Part shown: positions 1-8,569 of the stretch, piece after piece | Numbering within the stretch: position 1 is the stretch's first letter | Layout: each line of letters opens with the position of its first letter | DNA from: Thioalkalivibrio sp. ALJT | GTDB lineage: Bacteria > Pseudomonadota > Gammaproteobacteria > Ectothiorhodospirales > Ectothiorhodospiraceae | Direction of reading: 5' to 3' | Assembly: GCF_000381825.1 (NCBI RefSeq) | Contig: NZ_KB907127.1 | Span: 1 to 64,000 of the forward strand | Length of the DNA: 64,000 nucleotides | Translations under genes and position numbers: made by a program | Notes under the pieces: model-generated | The model's input: only the letters and a program-made list of their open reading frames with translations | Database searches by the model: none | Told to the model about the DNA's origin: nothing

Positions 1-297
1 AAAACCGAAAAAGTGCGTGCGTGGTTCGCTGCGCGGCCGCGTTACCATGTGCACTTCACGCCCACCTCGGCGTCATGGATCAACTTGGTTGAACGCTTCT
101 TCGCGCTCATCTCGGAACGCTGGATCAAACGCGGTTCGCATCGCAGCACTCGGGAACTCGAGGATTCCATCCGCGAATACCTGGAGACATACAACGATGA
201 ACCCCGACCGTTCATCTGGCGCAAAACCGCCGACCAGATCATCGCCTCCATCGCCCGTGTAAGCGAGCGCCTCAATAATACTGCGAACTATTGTTAA
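1..297 (+). CDS. IS630-family transposase, C-terminal fragment
   Basis: This is the 3' end of a DDE transposase gene; the reading frame is open to the left edge of the window, so the start lies outside. The visible 98 or so residues include HFTPTSASWINLVERFF, the stretch around the third catalytic acidic residue (Glu of the DDE triad) in IS630-type enzymes, followed by the usual helical tail with YNDEPRPFIW and ending at a TAA. Only nine bases separate the stop codon from a MITE-like repeat beginning at 307, so the right end of the IS is probably damaged. Whether the upstream part is intact cannot be judged here. Confidence 0.85.
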   Translation, partial: KTEKVRAWFAARPRYHVHFTPTSASWINLVERFFALISERWIKRGSHRSTRELEDSIREYLETYNDEPRPFIWRKTADQIIASIARVSERLNNTANYC

Positions 298-306
298 GGG
301 GCACTA

Positions 307-578
307 GGGAGACGCTGATTGAATCGCACGTCCGCGCTCGAGTCGCTTTTGCGTGCGTTTAATGCGCGGTGACGGCCGTGCAGTCACTCTGCTACAGGTG
401 AACCGCAACGCCGTTCCCGCGCCCGTTGCTGATCAAAAACGGGCGGCTGAGCCCCTGCTTTCACTGGCTTGTGGGGTTGGTGCCCCCCCCGATTCTGAAT
501 GAATATGGCCCGATCCTGTGTTGCGCCCCGAATCCATCGAAAACGGGCGGGTAGAACCAATACCCGCTGCACGACGCG
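307..578 (+). repeat. MITE-like repeat, copy 1 (truncated)
   Basis: This stretch matches, in inverted orientation, the segment 59853-60124 over about 272 bases with few differences. It begins with the terminal sequence GGGAGACGCTGATT, which is also one end of the complete copy, and contains a run of eight C and a small hairpin with 7-base arms at 421-427 and 438-444. Similarity stops near 578, so the other terminal repeat (present in copy 2) is missing or diverged. No protein is encoded. It fills most of the gap between the transposase fragment and the methyltransferase gene. Confidence 0.8.
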
Positions 579-746
579 CGAGGTCCCGGAACCTCTGAAC
601 CACCAAAGCGGGTGTGTGCGTTCGCCATTATGTCTCTGTTCTCTAGTGCACTGTCTTTCACGCCGGTTGGCAAAGCGATTGTTCGTTGGAACCGTCTCGC
701 CGGTTCGGGGTCAAGGAACTCATCAACCTCAACAGGACGGCGTGTG

Positions 747-1784
747 ATGCAGCGGATGATCGAATGGGCGGAACAGGGACGGCTCCCGGATAGCCTGGTG
801 CGTGCGGGTATCCGCCGCCTGCTGGCGGAGCGTCTGCGCCGCAGTGGTGCGCCGGCTGAACAGGCGATGGAGCAGCGTTATGCGCTGATCGAGGCGATGC
901 AGGCGGCGCCGGTTGCCTTGTCCACGGATGTGGCGAACGAACAGCATTACGAGGTGCCTACCGCATACTTCGAGCAGTGTCTCGGGCCATGGCTCAAGTA
1001 TTCCTGTGCCTTGTGGCCGGAGGGCGTGGACGAGCTGGGCGCGGCGGAGGAGGCGATGCTCCGCCTGAGCTGCGAACGTGCAGGTCTGGAGAACGGGCAG
1101 CAGGTTCTGGAACTGGGCTGTGGCTGGGGCTCGTTGTCATTGTGGATGGCGCAGCAGTATCCCGAGTCGCGGATTGTTTCGGTATCGAATTCGGCGACGC
1201 AGCGGGCTTCGATCGAGGCGCGTCGCGACGCGCTCGGACTCGACAACCTGACAGTGATCACCGCCGACATGAACGCGTTTGCCCCCGATACGTCGGACTT
1301 CGACCGGGTAATGTCCGTGGAGATGTTCGAACACATGCGCAACTGGCCCGAGCTCCTGCGCCGCGTGGCGAGCTGGCTGCGCCCCGGCGGACAATTTTTC
1401 ATGCATGTGTTTGCGCATCGGGAGTTTGCCTACTTCTTCGAGAGTGAGGGTGCTCATGACTGGATGGGACAGTACTTCTTTCGTGACGGCCTGATGCCGG
1501 CGGATGATCTGGCCCGACACTTTCAGGATGACCTGCGGGTGCAGCGCCAGTGGCGTGTCAACGGCCAGCATTACGCGCGCACGCTGAATGCTTGGCTGGC
1601 CCGTCAGGATGATGCGCGTGACGCCTTGATGCCCTTGTTCGAGCAGACCTATGGCGCCGGGGATGCCGCGCTGTGGTTCCAGCGCTGGCGCATGTTCTAC
1701 ATGGCCTGTGCGGAGCTGTTCGATTATCGCGGTGGTAACGAATGGTTTGTATCGCACATCCTGTTCCGGCGTCCGGAGGCCTAG
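747..1784 (+). CDS. Cyclopropane-fatty-acyl-phospholipid synthase family methyltransferase
   Basis: This 345-residue SAM-dependent methyltransferase belongs to the CFA synthase family, which acts on lipid acyl chains or other small substrates at the cytoplasmic side of the membrane. Motif I (VLELGCGWGSL, about residues 120-130) binds SAM. The upstream block HYEVPTAYFEQCLGPWLKYSC (about 67-86) and the VEMFEHM loop are family hallmarks. I chose the ATG at 747 because an in-frame extension to 612 has no family resemblance and runs toward the repeat element. The next gene starts three bases after the stop and encodes a DUF1295 membrane protein, a common pairing. The VEMFEHM variant resembles the plant-type branch of the family, so the exact substrate (cyclopropane formation or another methylation) is uncertain. 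Confidence 0.85.
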   Translation: MQRMIEWAEQGRLPDSLVRAGIRRLLAERLRRSGAPAEQAMEQRYALIEAMQAAPVALSTDVANEQHYEVPTAYFEQCLGPWLKYSCALWPEGVDELGAAEEAMLRLSCERAGLENGQQVLELGCGWGSLSLWMAQQYPESRIVSVSNSATQRASIEARRDALGLDNLTVITADMNAFAPDTSDFDRVMSVEMFEHMRNWPELLRRVASWLRPGGQFFMHVFAHREFAYFFESEGAHDWMGQYFFRDGLMPADDLARHFQDDLRVQRQWRVNGQHYARTLNAWLARQDDARDALMPLFEQTYGAGDAALWFQRWRMFYMACAELFDYRGGNEWFVSHILFRRPEA

Positions 1785-1787
1785 CCG

Positions 1788-2561
1788 GTGGCGGGCGGGA
1801 CAGTCTTTATGGTCGGACTGGCGGCGGTCCTGGTGCTGATGACCGCCGTGTGGCTGGCCAGTGTGCAACGCCGTGATGCCAGTCTGGTCGACCGTTACTG
1901 GGGACTGGCCTTTGTGCTGTTCACCGGGGTGGTCTGGGGGCTGTCTGGGTGGCCCCTGCACGGGCTGTGGATCGTGCTGCCGGTGCTGTTCTGGGGGTTG
2001 CGGCTTTCCATTTTTATCGCCTGGCGCAACTGGGGCCATGGCGAAGACGGCCGCTACACCGCGATGCGAGCCGGACGTTCGGAGCGGGCCTTTGCCGCGC
2101 GCAGCCTGGTTACGATCTTCTGGCTTCAGGGGGCGCTGGTTGCAGTGATTGGGCTGCCGATGCTGGCGGTCGTGCAGGCCGACGGGCTCTGGTGGCCGCT
2201 CGCGCTGGCGGCCGTTCTGGTGTGGGCGGTCGGGCTTGGGTTCGAGACTCTGGCGGATACGCAGATGGCACGGTTCCGGGCGGAGCCGGCGAACCGCGGG
2301 CAGGTCATGGATCGTGGTCTGTGGCGCTACAGTCGTCACCCCAACTACTTCGGCGAGATCGTGGTCTGGACCGGATTCGGTCTGCTGGCCCTGGCCGCGG
2401 GCGGCTGGTGGGCCCTGCCGTCGGCGGTGCTGATGATCCTGCTGATCCTGCGGGTGTCGGGGGTCACGCTGCTGGAAAGGCGGCTGCATGATTCCCGACC
2501 TGGTTATGCCGACTATGTGCGCCGAACCAACACGCTGATCCCGGGGCCACCACGCGGTTGA
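1788..2561 (+). CDS. DUF1295 family membrane protein (steroid 5-alpha-reductase-like)
   Basis: This 257-residue integral membrane protein has about six to seven hydrophobic segments. Its C-terminal block DRGLWRYSRHPNYFGEI is typical of the DUF1295/isoprenylcysteine methyltransferase/5-alpha-reductase superfamily, where it lines a cofactor site. It starts with GTG three bases after the CFA-like methyltransferase stop, so the two are surely cotranscribed and probably act on the same lipid. An ATG at 1809 is an alternative start. The reaction is unknown; a lipid reductase or methyltransferase accessory role is inference from context. Confidence 0.8.
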   Translation: MAGGTVFMVGLAAVLVLMTAVWLASVQRRDASLVDRYWGLAFVLFTGVVWGLSGWPLHGLWIVLPVLFWGLRLSIFIAWRNWGHGEDGRYTAMRAGRSERAFAARSLVTIFWLQGALVAVIGLPMLAVVQADGLWWPLALAAVLVWAVGLGFETLADTQMARFRAEPANRGQVMDRGLWRYSRHPNYFGEIVVWTGFGLLALAAGGWWALPSAVLMILLILRVSGVTLLERRLHDSRPGYADYVRRTNTLIPGPPRG

Positions 2562-2753
2562 GGTACCGTCCTGGAAAACGCAGATTGATGGGTCAGATTG
2601 ACCGGCGCTTCCGTTGCGGCGCGACGCATGGCACTGATTCCCTTGCTGCGCGGCCCCCCGCCGCGCTATAAAGCGCACCTCGCGCCGGACGAACCTGTTA
2701 TCCGGCGCGGCCTTTACTTGACGCGAACCACCGCCAGCGAGCCAGCCGATTCC

Positions 2754-3524
2754 ATGAGTGCGACCCCGAGTTCCATCCAGGCCATTGAATTGAAGGGGCG
2801 CATGATGCTGGTCTCAGTGCTGCGCGTGTACCAGACGGACCCGAAGGCCCTGGGTGCGGCACTGGCGGCGCGGCGGCAGCAGGCCCCGGAGCTGATGGGT
2901 GACATGCCGATCGTGCTCGACCTGGAGGCGGTAGCCGAGAGCCTGGAGTCGGATCTTCAGGCGACGATCGAACGGGTGCGTGCCGAGGGTTTCAATCTTA
3001 TCGGGTTGCAGGCCGGCGAGGTTGCCGAGCGCCTGCAAAGCTATGCCGAACTGTTCGATGTTCTGCCGGTTCTGCAGCTGGGCGGGCGCGGCGGTGCCCC
3101 CGGTGGCGAGGTGCCGCTGGAGGATTCGAGTCCGGCGCCCGCTCGGGCTGCCGCGGCGCCGGAGAAGAGCGCGCCGGCCGAGGTGGCCGCGGTGCACAGT
3201 ACGACCCGCGTGGTCGATCAGCCGGTGCGTTCCGGGCAGCAGATCTATGCGCGCGGCGGCGACCTGATCGTGACCGGGCCGGTCTCGGCCGGGGCCGAAT
3301 TGCTGGCCGATGGGCACATCCATGTGCTGGGCCCGTTAAGGGGGCGTGCGCTGGCCGGGGTGCGTGGGATGACCACGGCGTGTATCTTCTGTCGGCGACT
3401 GGACGCCGAGTTGTTATCCATCGCCGGGCATTACCGGATTGCCGAAGACATTACTGAATCCGAGCGCGGCGAAAACCAGCTGGTGACACTGGACGGTGAA
3501 AGCCTCAAGATCGTGGGGGTCTGA
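2754..3524 (+). CDS. minC: Septum site-determining protein MinC
   Basis: MinC inhibits FtsZ polymerisation away from midcell and is carried to the membrane by MinD. The 256-residue product has the N-terminal FtsZ-binding domain (about 1-105), a low-complexity Ala/Pro/Glu linker (about 120-150) and the C-terminal beta-helix. The beta-helix is recognised by RSGQQIYARGGDLIVTG and by repeated glycine-rich turns such as VLGPLRGRALAG. I chose the ATG at 2754 because MSATPSSIQAIELKGRMM fits the family N-terminus; the in-frame extension to 2598 does not. It leads the minC-minD-minE order usual in proteobacteria, with 94 bases before minD. Confidence 0.95.
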   Translation: MSATPSSIQAIELKGRMMLVSVLRVYQTDPKALGAALAARRQQAPELMGDMPIVLDLEAVAESLESDLQATIERVRAEGFNLIGLQAGEVAERLQSYAELFDVLPVLQLGGRGGAPGGEVPLEDSSPAPARAAAAPEKSAPAEVAAVHSTTRVVDQPVRSGQQIYARGGDLIVTGPVSAGAELLADGHIHVLGPLRGRALAGVRGMTTACIFCRRLDAELLSIAGHYRIAEDITESERGENQLVTLDGESLKIVGV

Positions 3525-3618
3525 CCGGCAGCCTGCCGGTGATGAACGACGGGAACCCGTCCGCACGCTGCGGTGATATTGCCGGGCGTAGGCATGACGA
3601 CAAGGAGCTGCGGCCAAC

Positions 3619-4428
3619 ATGGCACGAATTGTAGTGATTACCTCGGGCAAGGGCGGGGTGGGCAAGACCACCACCTCGGCCGCGATTGCCACCGGGCTGG
3701 CGTTGCGTGGTCACAAGACCGCCGTGATCGATTTCGATGTGGGTCTGCGTAATCTCGACCTGATCATGGGCTGCGAGCGCCGCGTGGTGTACGACTTCAT
3801 CAACGTGATCAACGGCGATGCGAACCTGAAGCAGGCCCTGATTCGCGACAAGCGGGTGGATAACCTGTACATCCTTCCGGCTTCCCAGACCCGCGACAAG
3901 GACGCCTTGACGCAGGAGGGTGTGGAGCAGGTCCTGAACGAGCTGTCCGAGGATTTTGACTTTATTGTCTGTGACAGCCCGGCGGGTATCGAGCGTGGGG
4001 CGCTGATGGCCGCGTACTTCGCTGACGAAGCGATCGTGGTGACCAATCCCGAGGTCTCTTCCGTGCGCGACTCCGATCGTATCCTCGGGATTCTGGCGAG
4101 CAAGACGCGCAGAGTGGAGCAGGGCGGCGATCCGATTGAGGGCAGGCTGCTGCTGACGCGCTATTCGGCCGAGCGTGCCGAACGCGGCGAGATGCTGAAC
4201 ATTGAAGACGTGGGCGAGATACTGGCCATCGATCTCCTGGGCGTGATCCCCGAGTCGCAGGCCGTGCTCACTGCCTCCAATGCGGGCCAGCCAGTGGTGC
4301 TGGACCAGGAATCCGATGCCGGGCAGGCCTACCTGGATGCGGTGGCCCGCTTCCTGGGCGAGGAGTGTCCGCTGCGTTTTGTTGATGTGCCGAAGAAAAG
4401 CCTCTTCGGGCGCCTGTTCAAGGGGTGA
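3619..4428 (+). CDS. minD: Septum site-determining ATPase MinD
   Basis: MinD is the membrane-binding ATPase that recruits MinC and oscillates under MinE control. The 269-residue protein has the deviant Walker A motif GKGGVGKTT near residues 10-18, the [18 protein letters not shown] block, and a C-terminal amphipathic membrane-targeting helix ([11 protein letters not shown]). Length and motifs match the enterobacterial type. AAGGAG at 3602-3607, somewhat far upstream of the ATG, may act as the ribosome binding site. minE follows seven bases after the stop. Confidence 0.98.
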   Translation: MARIVVITSGKGGVGKTTTSAAIATGLALRGHKTAVIDFDVGLRNLDLIMGCERRVVYDFINVINGDANLKQALIRDKRVDNLYILPASQTRDKDALTQEGVEQVLNELSEDFDFIVCDSPAGIERGALMAAYFADEAIVVTNPEVSSVRDSDRILGILASKTRRVEQGGDPIEGRLLLTRYSAERAERGEMLNIEDVGEILAIDLLGVIPESQAVLTASNAGQPVVLDQESDAGQAYLDAVARFLGEECPLRFVDVPKKSLFGRLFKG

Positions 4429-4435
4429 CCTGACT

Positions 4436-4693
4436 ATGGGGATCTTCGATTATTTCCGTCAGCCGAGCCAGAAGAGCGCCAACGTCGCCAAGGAGCGCCT
4501 GCAGATCATCGTGGCACGCGAGCGTGCGGCGCGCTCCGGCCCCGACTATCTCCCGGCGATGCAGCAGGAACTGTTGCAGGTGATCCGCAAGTACGTGCAG
4601 GTGAGTGACGATGCGGTGCTGATGAACGTGGATCGCGAGGGGGATTGTGAGGTGCTGGAACTGAACATTACCCTGCCGGACGACAAGGACTGA
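4436..4693 (+). CDS. minE: Cell division topological specificity factor MinE
   Basis: This 85-residue MinE has the N-terminal membrane and anti-MinC segment (MGIFDYFRQ, then [21 protein letters not shown], the region that binds MinD) and the C-terminal dimerisation domain ([22 protein letters not shown]). It activates MinD ATP hydrolysis and so drives pole-to-pole oscillation. I chose the ATG at 4436 rather than the longer in-frame extension because the family starts with MGIFDYF or similar, and this ATG lies just after the minD stop. It closes the minCDE operon. Confidence 0.97.
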   Translation: MGIFDYFRQPSQKSANVAKERLQIIVARERAARSGPDYLPAMQQELLQVIRKYVQVSDDAVLMNVDREGDCEVLELNITLPDDKD

Positions 4694-4714
4694 CTTGGTG
4701 CAAGGGGCAACAGG

Positions 4715-5722
4715 GTGAAGGTGCTTGTCACCGGTGCGGCCGGTTTCATCGGAAGTGCACTGAGCCTGCGCCTGCTGGAACGCGGCGATGACGTGATCGG
4801 CGTCGACAGTCTGAACGACTATTACGACGTTTCATTGAAGCAGGCACGCCTGGCGCGCACCCGGGATGATCCGAATTACACGGACCTCCGCGAGGATATC
4901 GCCGACCGTGCCGCAATGGAGCGGGTGTTCCGTGAGCACCGCCCCGAGCGGGTGGTGAATCTGGCGGCCCAGGCCGGGGTTCGCTATTCGCTGGAGAACC
5001 CGGCGGCCTATGTCGACACCAACCTGGTCGGTTTCGGGAACATCCTGGAGGGCTGCCGCCATAACGGGGTCGAGCATCTGGTCTATGCGAGCTCGAGTTC
5101 GGTGTACGGGGCCAACACCACCATGCCCTTCTCGGTGCATGACAACGTGGATCATCCGCTGAGCCTCTACGCCGCCAGCAAGAAGGCCAACGAGCTGATG
5201 GCGCATACCTACAGCCATCTCTACGATCTGCCGGTGACCGGACTGCGTTTCTTCACCGTGTATGGCCCCTGGGGTCGGCCGGACATGGCATTGTTCATGT
5301 TCACGAAGAAGATCCTGGCGGGTGAACCGATCGATGTCTTCAACTATGGCCATCATCGGCGTGATTTCACCTATATCGACGACATCGTCGAGGGCGTGAT
5401 CCGCACCCTGGACCATGTCGCTCCGCGCAACTCGGACTGGGACGGTGCCGCGCCCGATTCCGCGACCAGCGCGGCCCCCTATCGCCTGTACAACATCGGC
5501 AACCACGAGCCGGTGGAGCTAATGCGGTACATCGAGGTGCTGGAGGACTGCCTGGGCCGGAAGGCCGAAAAAAACCTGCTGCCCCTCCAGCCGGGCGATG
5601 TGCCGGACACCTATGCGGATGTCGAGGCCCTGCGCGTCGACGTGGGCTATGCCCCGGCGACGGCGGTGGAAGACGGGATCGCCCGCTTTGTTGAGTGGTA
5701 CCGCGACTACTACCGCGTGTAA
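4715..5722 (+). CDS. NAD-dependent epimerase, UDP-glucuronate 4-epimerase type
   Basis: This 335-residue extended short-chain dehydrogenase/reductase probably interconverts UDP-glucuronate and UDP-galacturonate for surface polysaccharide. The NAD site [12 protein letters not shown] lies at the N-terminus, the active-site serine sits in YASSSSVYG, and the catalytic pair is in YAASKKANE. The block [20 protein letters not shown] and the [15 protein letters not shown] region are very typical of this subgroup. Translation starts at a GTG, 21 bases after minE, so readthrough from the min operon is possible although the functions are unrelated. Exact sugar specificity cannot be read from sequence alone. 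Confidence 0.9.
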   Translation: MKVLVTGAAGFIGSALSLRLLERGDDVIGVDSLNDYYDVSLKQARLARTRDDPNYTDLREDIADRAAMERVFREHRPERVVNLAAQAGVRYSLENPAAYVDTNLVGFGNILEGCRHNGVEHLVYASSSSVYGANTTMPFSVHDNVDHPLSLYAASKKANELMAHTYSHLYDLPVTGLRFFTVYGPWGRPDMALFMFTKKILAGEPIDVFNYGHHRRDFTYIDDIVEGVIRTLDHVAPRNSDWDGAAPDSATSAAPYRLYNIGNHEPVELMRYIEVLEDCLGRKAEKNLLPLQPGDVPDTYADVEALRVDVGYAPATAVEDGIARFVEWYRDYYRV

Positions 5723-5883
5723 ATGCAGCGGGCCATCCGCCCCCTGCGGCTCCCCGTCTCTCTGTCCTGTCGCCCCCGCCTCGAGCGGGGGCGAGCGTTT
5801 CTGCGCGCGCCGAGATCGTGGCTACAGGAACCTGGTGGCGCGTTGCGAGTCCATGCAACACGTGGATACAGAGTGAGTAAGGG

Positions 5884-6543
5884 ATGAGCCAGACGATTCT
5901 GATGGTCGTGACCAGTCATGGCGAGATCGCCCCGGGGCTGGCCACCGGCGTGTGGTTCGATGAATTCGCGGAGCCCTACGACCGCTTCCGAAAGGCCGGC
6001 TTCGAGATCAAGGTGGCGAGCCCCCGGGGTGGCCCGGTGCCGCTGGACCCCAGGAGCCTGGAGGCCAGCCACCCGGGGGCAACGGCGGGCCCTGGATGCC
6101 ACCATCGCACTGGATGGCGACATGCATCACGACGCCTATGCGGCGACCTTCTTCCCCGGCGGGCATGGCACCATGTTCGATCTGCCGGAGAATCCGCATG
6201 TGCAGCGCCTGGTGGCCGAATTTCTCGAGCACGACAAGGTAGTGGGGCGGTTTGTCATGGCCCTGCCTGCCTGGTCGGGGCAATGCTGGCGGATGGTCGC
6301 TCGGCGGTGCAGGGGCGCAAGGTCGCGGCCTTCACTAACAGCGAGGAGAAGGCCGTCCAGCTGGACCGCGCCATGCCGTTCCTGCTGCAGGACAAGCTGC
6401 AGGAACTGGGCGGCACGGTGGATGCCGCGGAGGACTGGGCCGATCACGTGGTGGTCGACGGCAGGCTGGTGACGGGGCAGAACCCGCAGTCCAGTCGCAG
6501 CGTGGCCGACGCGATCGTGCGCTTGCTGCGCGAGAGCGCGTGA
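5884..6543 (+). pseudogene. DJ-1/PfpI family (type 1 amidotransferase-like) gene with two compensating frameshifts
   Basis: The N-terminal part (TILMVVTSHG, then the VASPRGGPVPLDPRS block) and the C-terminal part (AVCHGPACLVGAML with the nucleophile cysteine, then TNSEEKAVQLD and VVVDGRLVTGQNPQSS) are in one frame. The middle, about 6085-6245, gives sensible family sequence only in the next frame (RALDATIALD, FFPGGHGTMFDLPENP). A one-base gain within about 6072-6088 and a one-base loss within about 6240-6255 explain this. The uninterrupted 219-residue frame therefore carries a scrambled stretch of about 55 residues that replaces the conserved acidic/PGGHG loop. Either the gene is inactive or the assembly has two indel errors. 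Confidence 0.8.
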
Positions 6544-6551
6544 GGGCAATG

Positions 6552-6575
6552 GCCGGGGATGTCTCCGGCTTTTTT
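6552..6575 (+). terminator. Rho-independent terminator
   Basis: An 8-base stem (6552-6559 paired with 6562-6569, one G-U pair) is followed directly by six T. It lies nine bases after the stop of the DJ-1/PfpI gene. Confidence 0.8.
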
Positions 6576-6619
6576 CGGGTCATGTGTGAATCAGGTTCAA
6601 AAAGTGGCGTTGGTTCGAT

Positions 6620-7393
6620 ATGCTCGATCACATGAGCACCGAGGACCGCAGAAGGCGCGAGCGCGAGGCGCGCGAGGCGCTGTTTATCGATCGGGCGCAT
6701 GCGCGCATCCGCGAAGACGGCCTGCTGGGTCTGCAGATGTCGAAGCTGGCGGCGGACTGCGAGTACGCCACTGGCACGCTGTATCAGCATTTCGAATCCC
6801 GCGAGGACCTGCTGGCGGCCGTGGCGGCGCGTTCCACGCGCAAACGCGCCGCCCGCTTTCGCGTGATCCCGGGGCTGGATCTGGACACGCGCGCGCGCAT
6901 GCTGGCGATTGTGCTGGCGGATATCGATTTCGCGGCCGTCAACCCCGATTACCACCGGCTCATGCAATATCTGGTGACCGAAGTGGTGTGGGCGAATGTC
7001 TCGGTCGCCCGGCGTACGGCGCTGCTGGAGGCGGCGCGACCGATCAGCGAGGCGGTGGGGGCGGTGGTGTCCGAGGCCCGCGCGCATGGGGATCTGCCAC
7101 CGGCCCGCGAGATGGGCGCGGAGGAGATGGGGCTGGGGCCGTGGGCGCTCAATGTAGGGATGCAGGATCTGGCCAATGCCCAGGGACTGCTGGACGCCTA
7201 TGACATCCACCGCCCTTATGACCACTTGATTCGCCACTTCCACGCGCTGCTGACGGGCTGGCGCTGGGAACCGTGCCTGGATCCGGACGACCCCGCGCGG
7301 GTGCGCGCGGAGACCGACCGCGTGCGGGCCGCCCTGGCGGCGGCCGGGATTGGCGCCGATACCGTTGAATGCGAGAGGACTGCGGCGGACTGA
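6620..7393 (+). CDS. TetR/AcrR family transcriptional regulator
   Basis: This 257-residue regulator has an N-terminal TetR helix-turn-helix, LQMSKLAADCEYATGTLYQHFESREDL in overlapping parts, at about residues 38-64. The C-terminal ligand-binding half is all-helical and not conserved enough to name an inducer. It sits 52 bases before an RND efflux operon on the same strand, so local repression of that pump is the natural inference. An in-frame ATG at 6632 is an equally good start, and neither has a strong ribosome binding site. Confidence 0.85.
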   Translation: MLDHMSTEDRRRREREAREALFIDRAHARIREDGLLGLQMSKLAADCEYATGTLYQHFESREDLLAAVAARSTRKRAARFRVIPGLDLDTRARMLAIVLADIDFAAVNPDYHRLMQYLVTEVVWANVSVARRTALLEAARPISEAVGAVVSEARAHGDLPPAREMGAEEMGLGPWALNVGMQDLANAQGLLDAYDIHRPYDHLIRHFHALLTGWRWEPCLDPDDPARVRAETDRVRAALAAAGIGADTVECERTAAD

Positions 7394-7445
7394 TCCGCCC
7401 CAGATTACGCCGGTGGGACTGACCCTGCCGGACCGGGAGATTTCG

Positions 7446-8555
7446 ATGAAGCGTTTTATCCTGATGCTGGTGGCCGTGGCCGTCGTGCTTGGTGGCATCT
7501 TTGGTTTCAAGGCCTTTGTGGATCAGCAGATTGCGGCGTTTTTCGACGAGATGCCGGAGCCGGTGGCCACCATCAACGCGGCGGAGGTCGGGATTGATGC
7601 CTGGACGCCGCAGTTGCGCGCCATCGGCGATCTGGAGGCGGTGCAGGGAGCAACTCTTAGCTTCGAGGCGCAGGGTCTGGTGCGGGAGATCCACTTCGAG
7701 AGCGGGGCCCGGGTCGAGGCCGGTGATCCGCTGGTGGATCTCGATACCGCGCTGGATGAGGCCGAGCTGGAGAGTCTGCGCGCCGCAGAGCGTCTGGCGC
7801 GGCGAGAACTGGAGCGCGCGCGGGGGCTGACCGAGCGCCGCGACATCTCCGATTCCGAATTCCAGCGGCGGGTGGCCGAGGCGGAGCAGGCGGCGGCCGC
7901 GGTCAAGGCCCAGGAGGCCCGGATCCGGCAGAAGAGCCTGCGCGCGCCCTTCGCCGGCGAGCTGGGCATCCGCCAGGTGAATGCGGGGCAGTTCGTCGGC
8001 CCGGGTGATCCGATCGTGGTGCTCGAGGCACTGCAGCCGCTGTATGTGAACTTCACCCTGCCGGAGCGGCGCCTGGGCGATGTGGCGCTGGGCCAGGAGG
8101 TGGGTGTTGAGGTCGCGGCCTTTGACGAGCCGTTCATCGGCGAGGTCACGGCGATCGAGCCGCGGGTGCGCGCGGCCTCGCGCATGTTCCGGGTGCAGGC
8201 ACGGCTGGACAACGAGGACGGGCGCCTGCGTCCGGGTCAGTTCGCCCGCGTGACCCTGGACCGCGGCGTGGCGGAGGAGATGGTGGTAATCCCGCAGACT
8301 GCGGTGCGCTTCGCGCCGTGGGGGCAGTCGGTGTTCGTGATCCGGGAGGATGCCGAGGGGCAGAAGCGAGTCGAACAGCGGCTGATCGAGGTCGGCGAGC
8401 GCCGCGGCGATCTGGTGCGGGTGGTCGACGGCCTCGAGCCGGGCGAGCAGGTGGCGGCCAGCGGCCTGTTGAAGCTGCAGAACGATACCCCGGTGGAGAT
8501 CACCGAGGATGCGCAGCCGGATGCCGAGCGTGATCCGCGCCCGGCCAACCGCTGA
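7446..8555 (+). CDS. RND efflux periplasmic adaptor (membrane fusion protein)
   Basis: This 369-residue membrane-fusion protein links an inner-membrane RND pump to an outer-membrane channel. An N-terminal signal anchor (MKRFILMLVAVAVVLGGIFGF) is followed by the split biotinyl-lipoyl domain (GLVREIHFESGARVEAGDPL and its partner near SLRAPFAGELG), an alpha-hairpin rich in Arg/Glu, a beta-barrel domain and a membrane-proximal domain. I chose the ATG at 7446 because it begins the signal anchor; the longer in-frame version starting at 7350 overlaps the TetR gene. The RND permease follows after 14 bases. No outer-membrane channel gene is adjacent, so a shared TolC-like partner is likely. Confidence 0.92.
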   Translation: MKRFILMLVAVAVVLGGIFGFKAFVDQQIAAFFDEMPEPVATINAAEVGIDAWTPQLRAIGDLEAVQGATLSFEAQGLVREIHFESGARVEAGDPLVDLDTALDEAELESLRAAERLARRELERARGLTERRDISDSEFQRRVAEAEQAAAAVKAQEARIRQKSLRAPFAGELGIRQVNAGQFVGPGDPIVVLEALQPLYVNFTLPERRLGDVALGQEVGVEVAAFDEPFIGEVTAIEPRVRAASRMFRVQARLDNEDGRLRPGQFARVTLDRGVAEEMVVIPQTAVRFAPWGQSVFVIREDAEGQKRVEQRLIEVGERRGDLVRVVDGLEPGEQVAASGLLKLQNDTPVEITEDAQPDAERDPRPANR

Positions 8556-8569
8556 GCAGGCCCGCGACC

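Noticed and set aside
298-306. MITE terminal repeat as the right end of the IS630 element
   Set aside because: The terminal sequence at 307 points rightward, as the left end of a new element, so it is not the IS right end.
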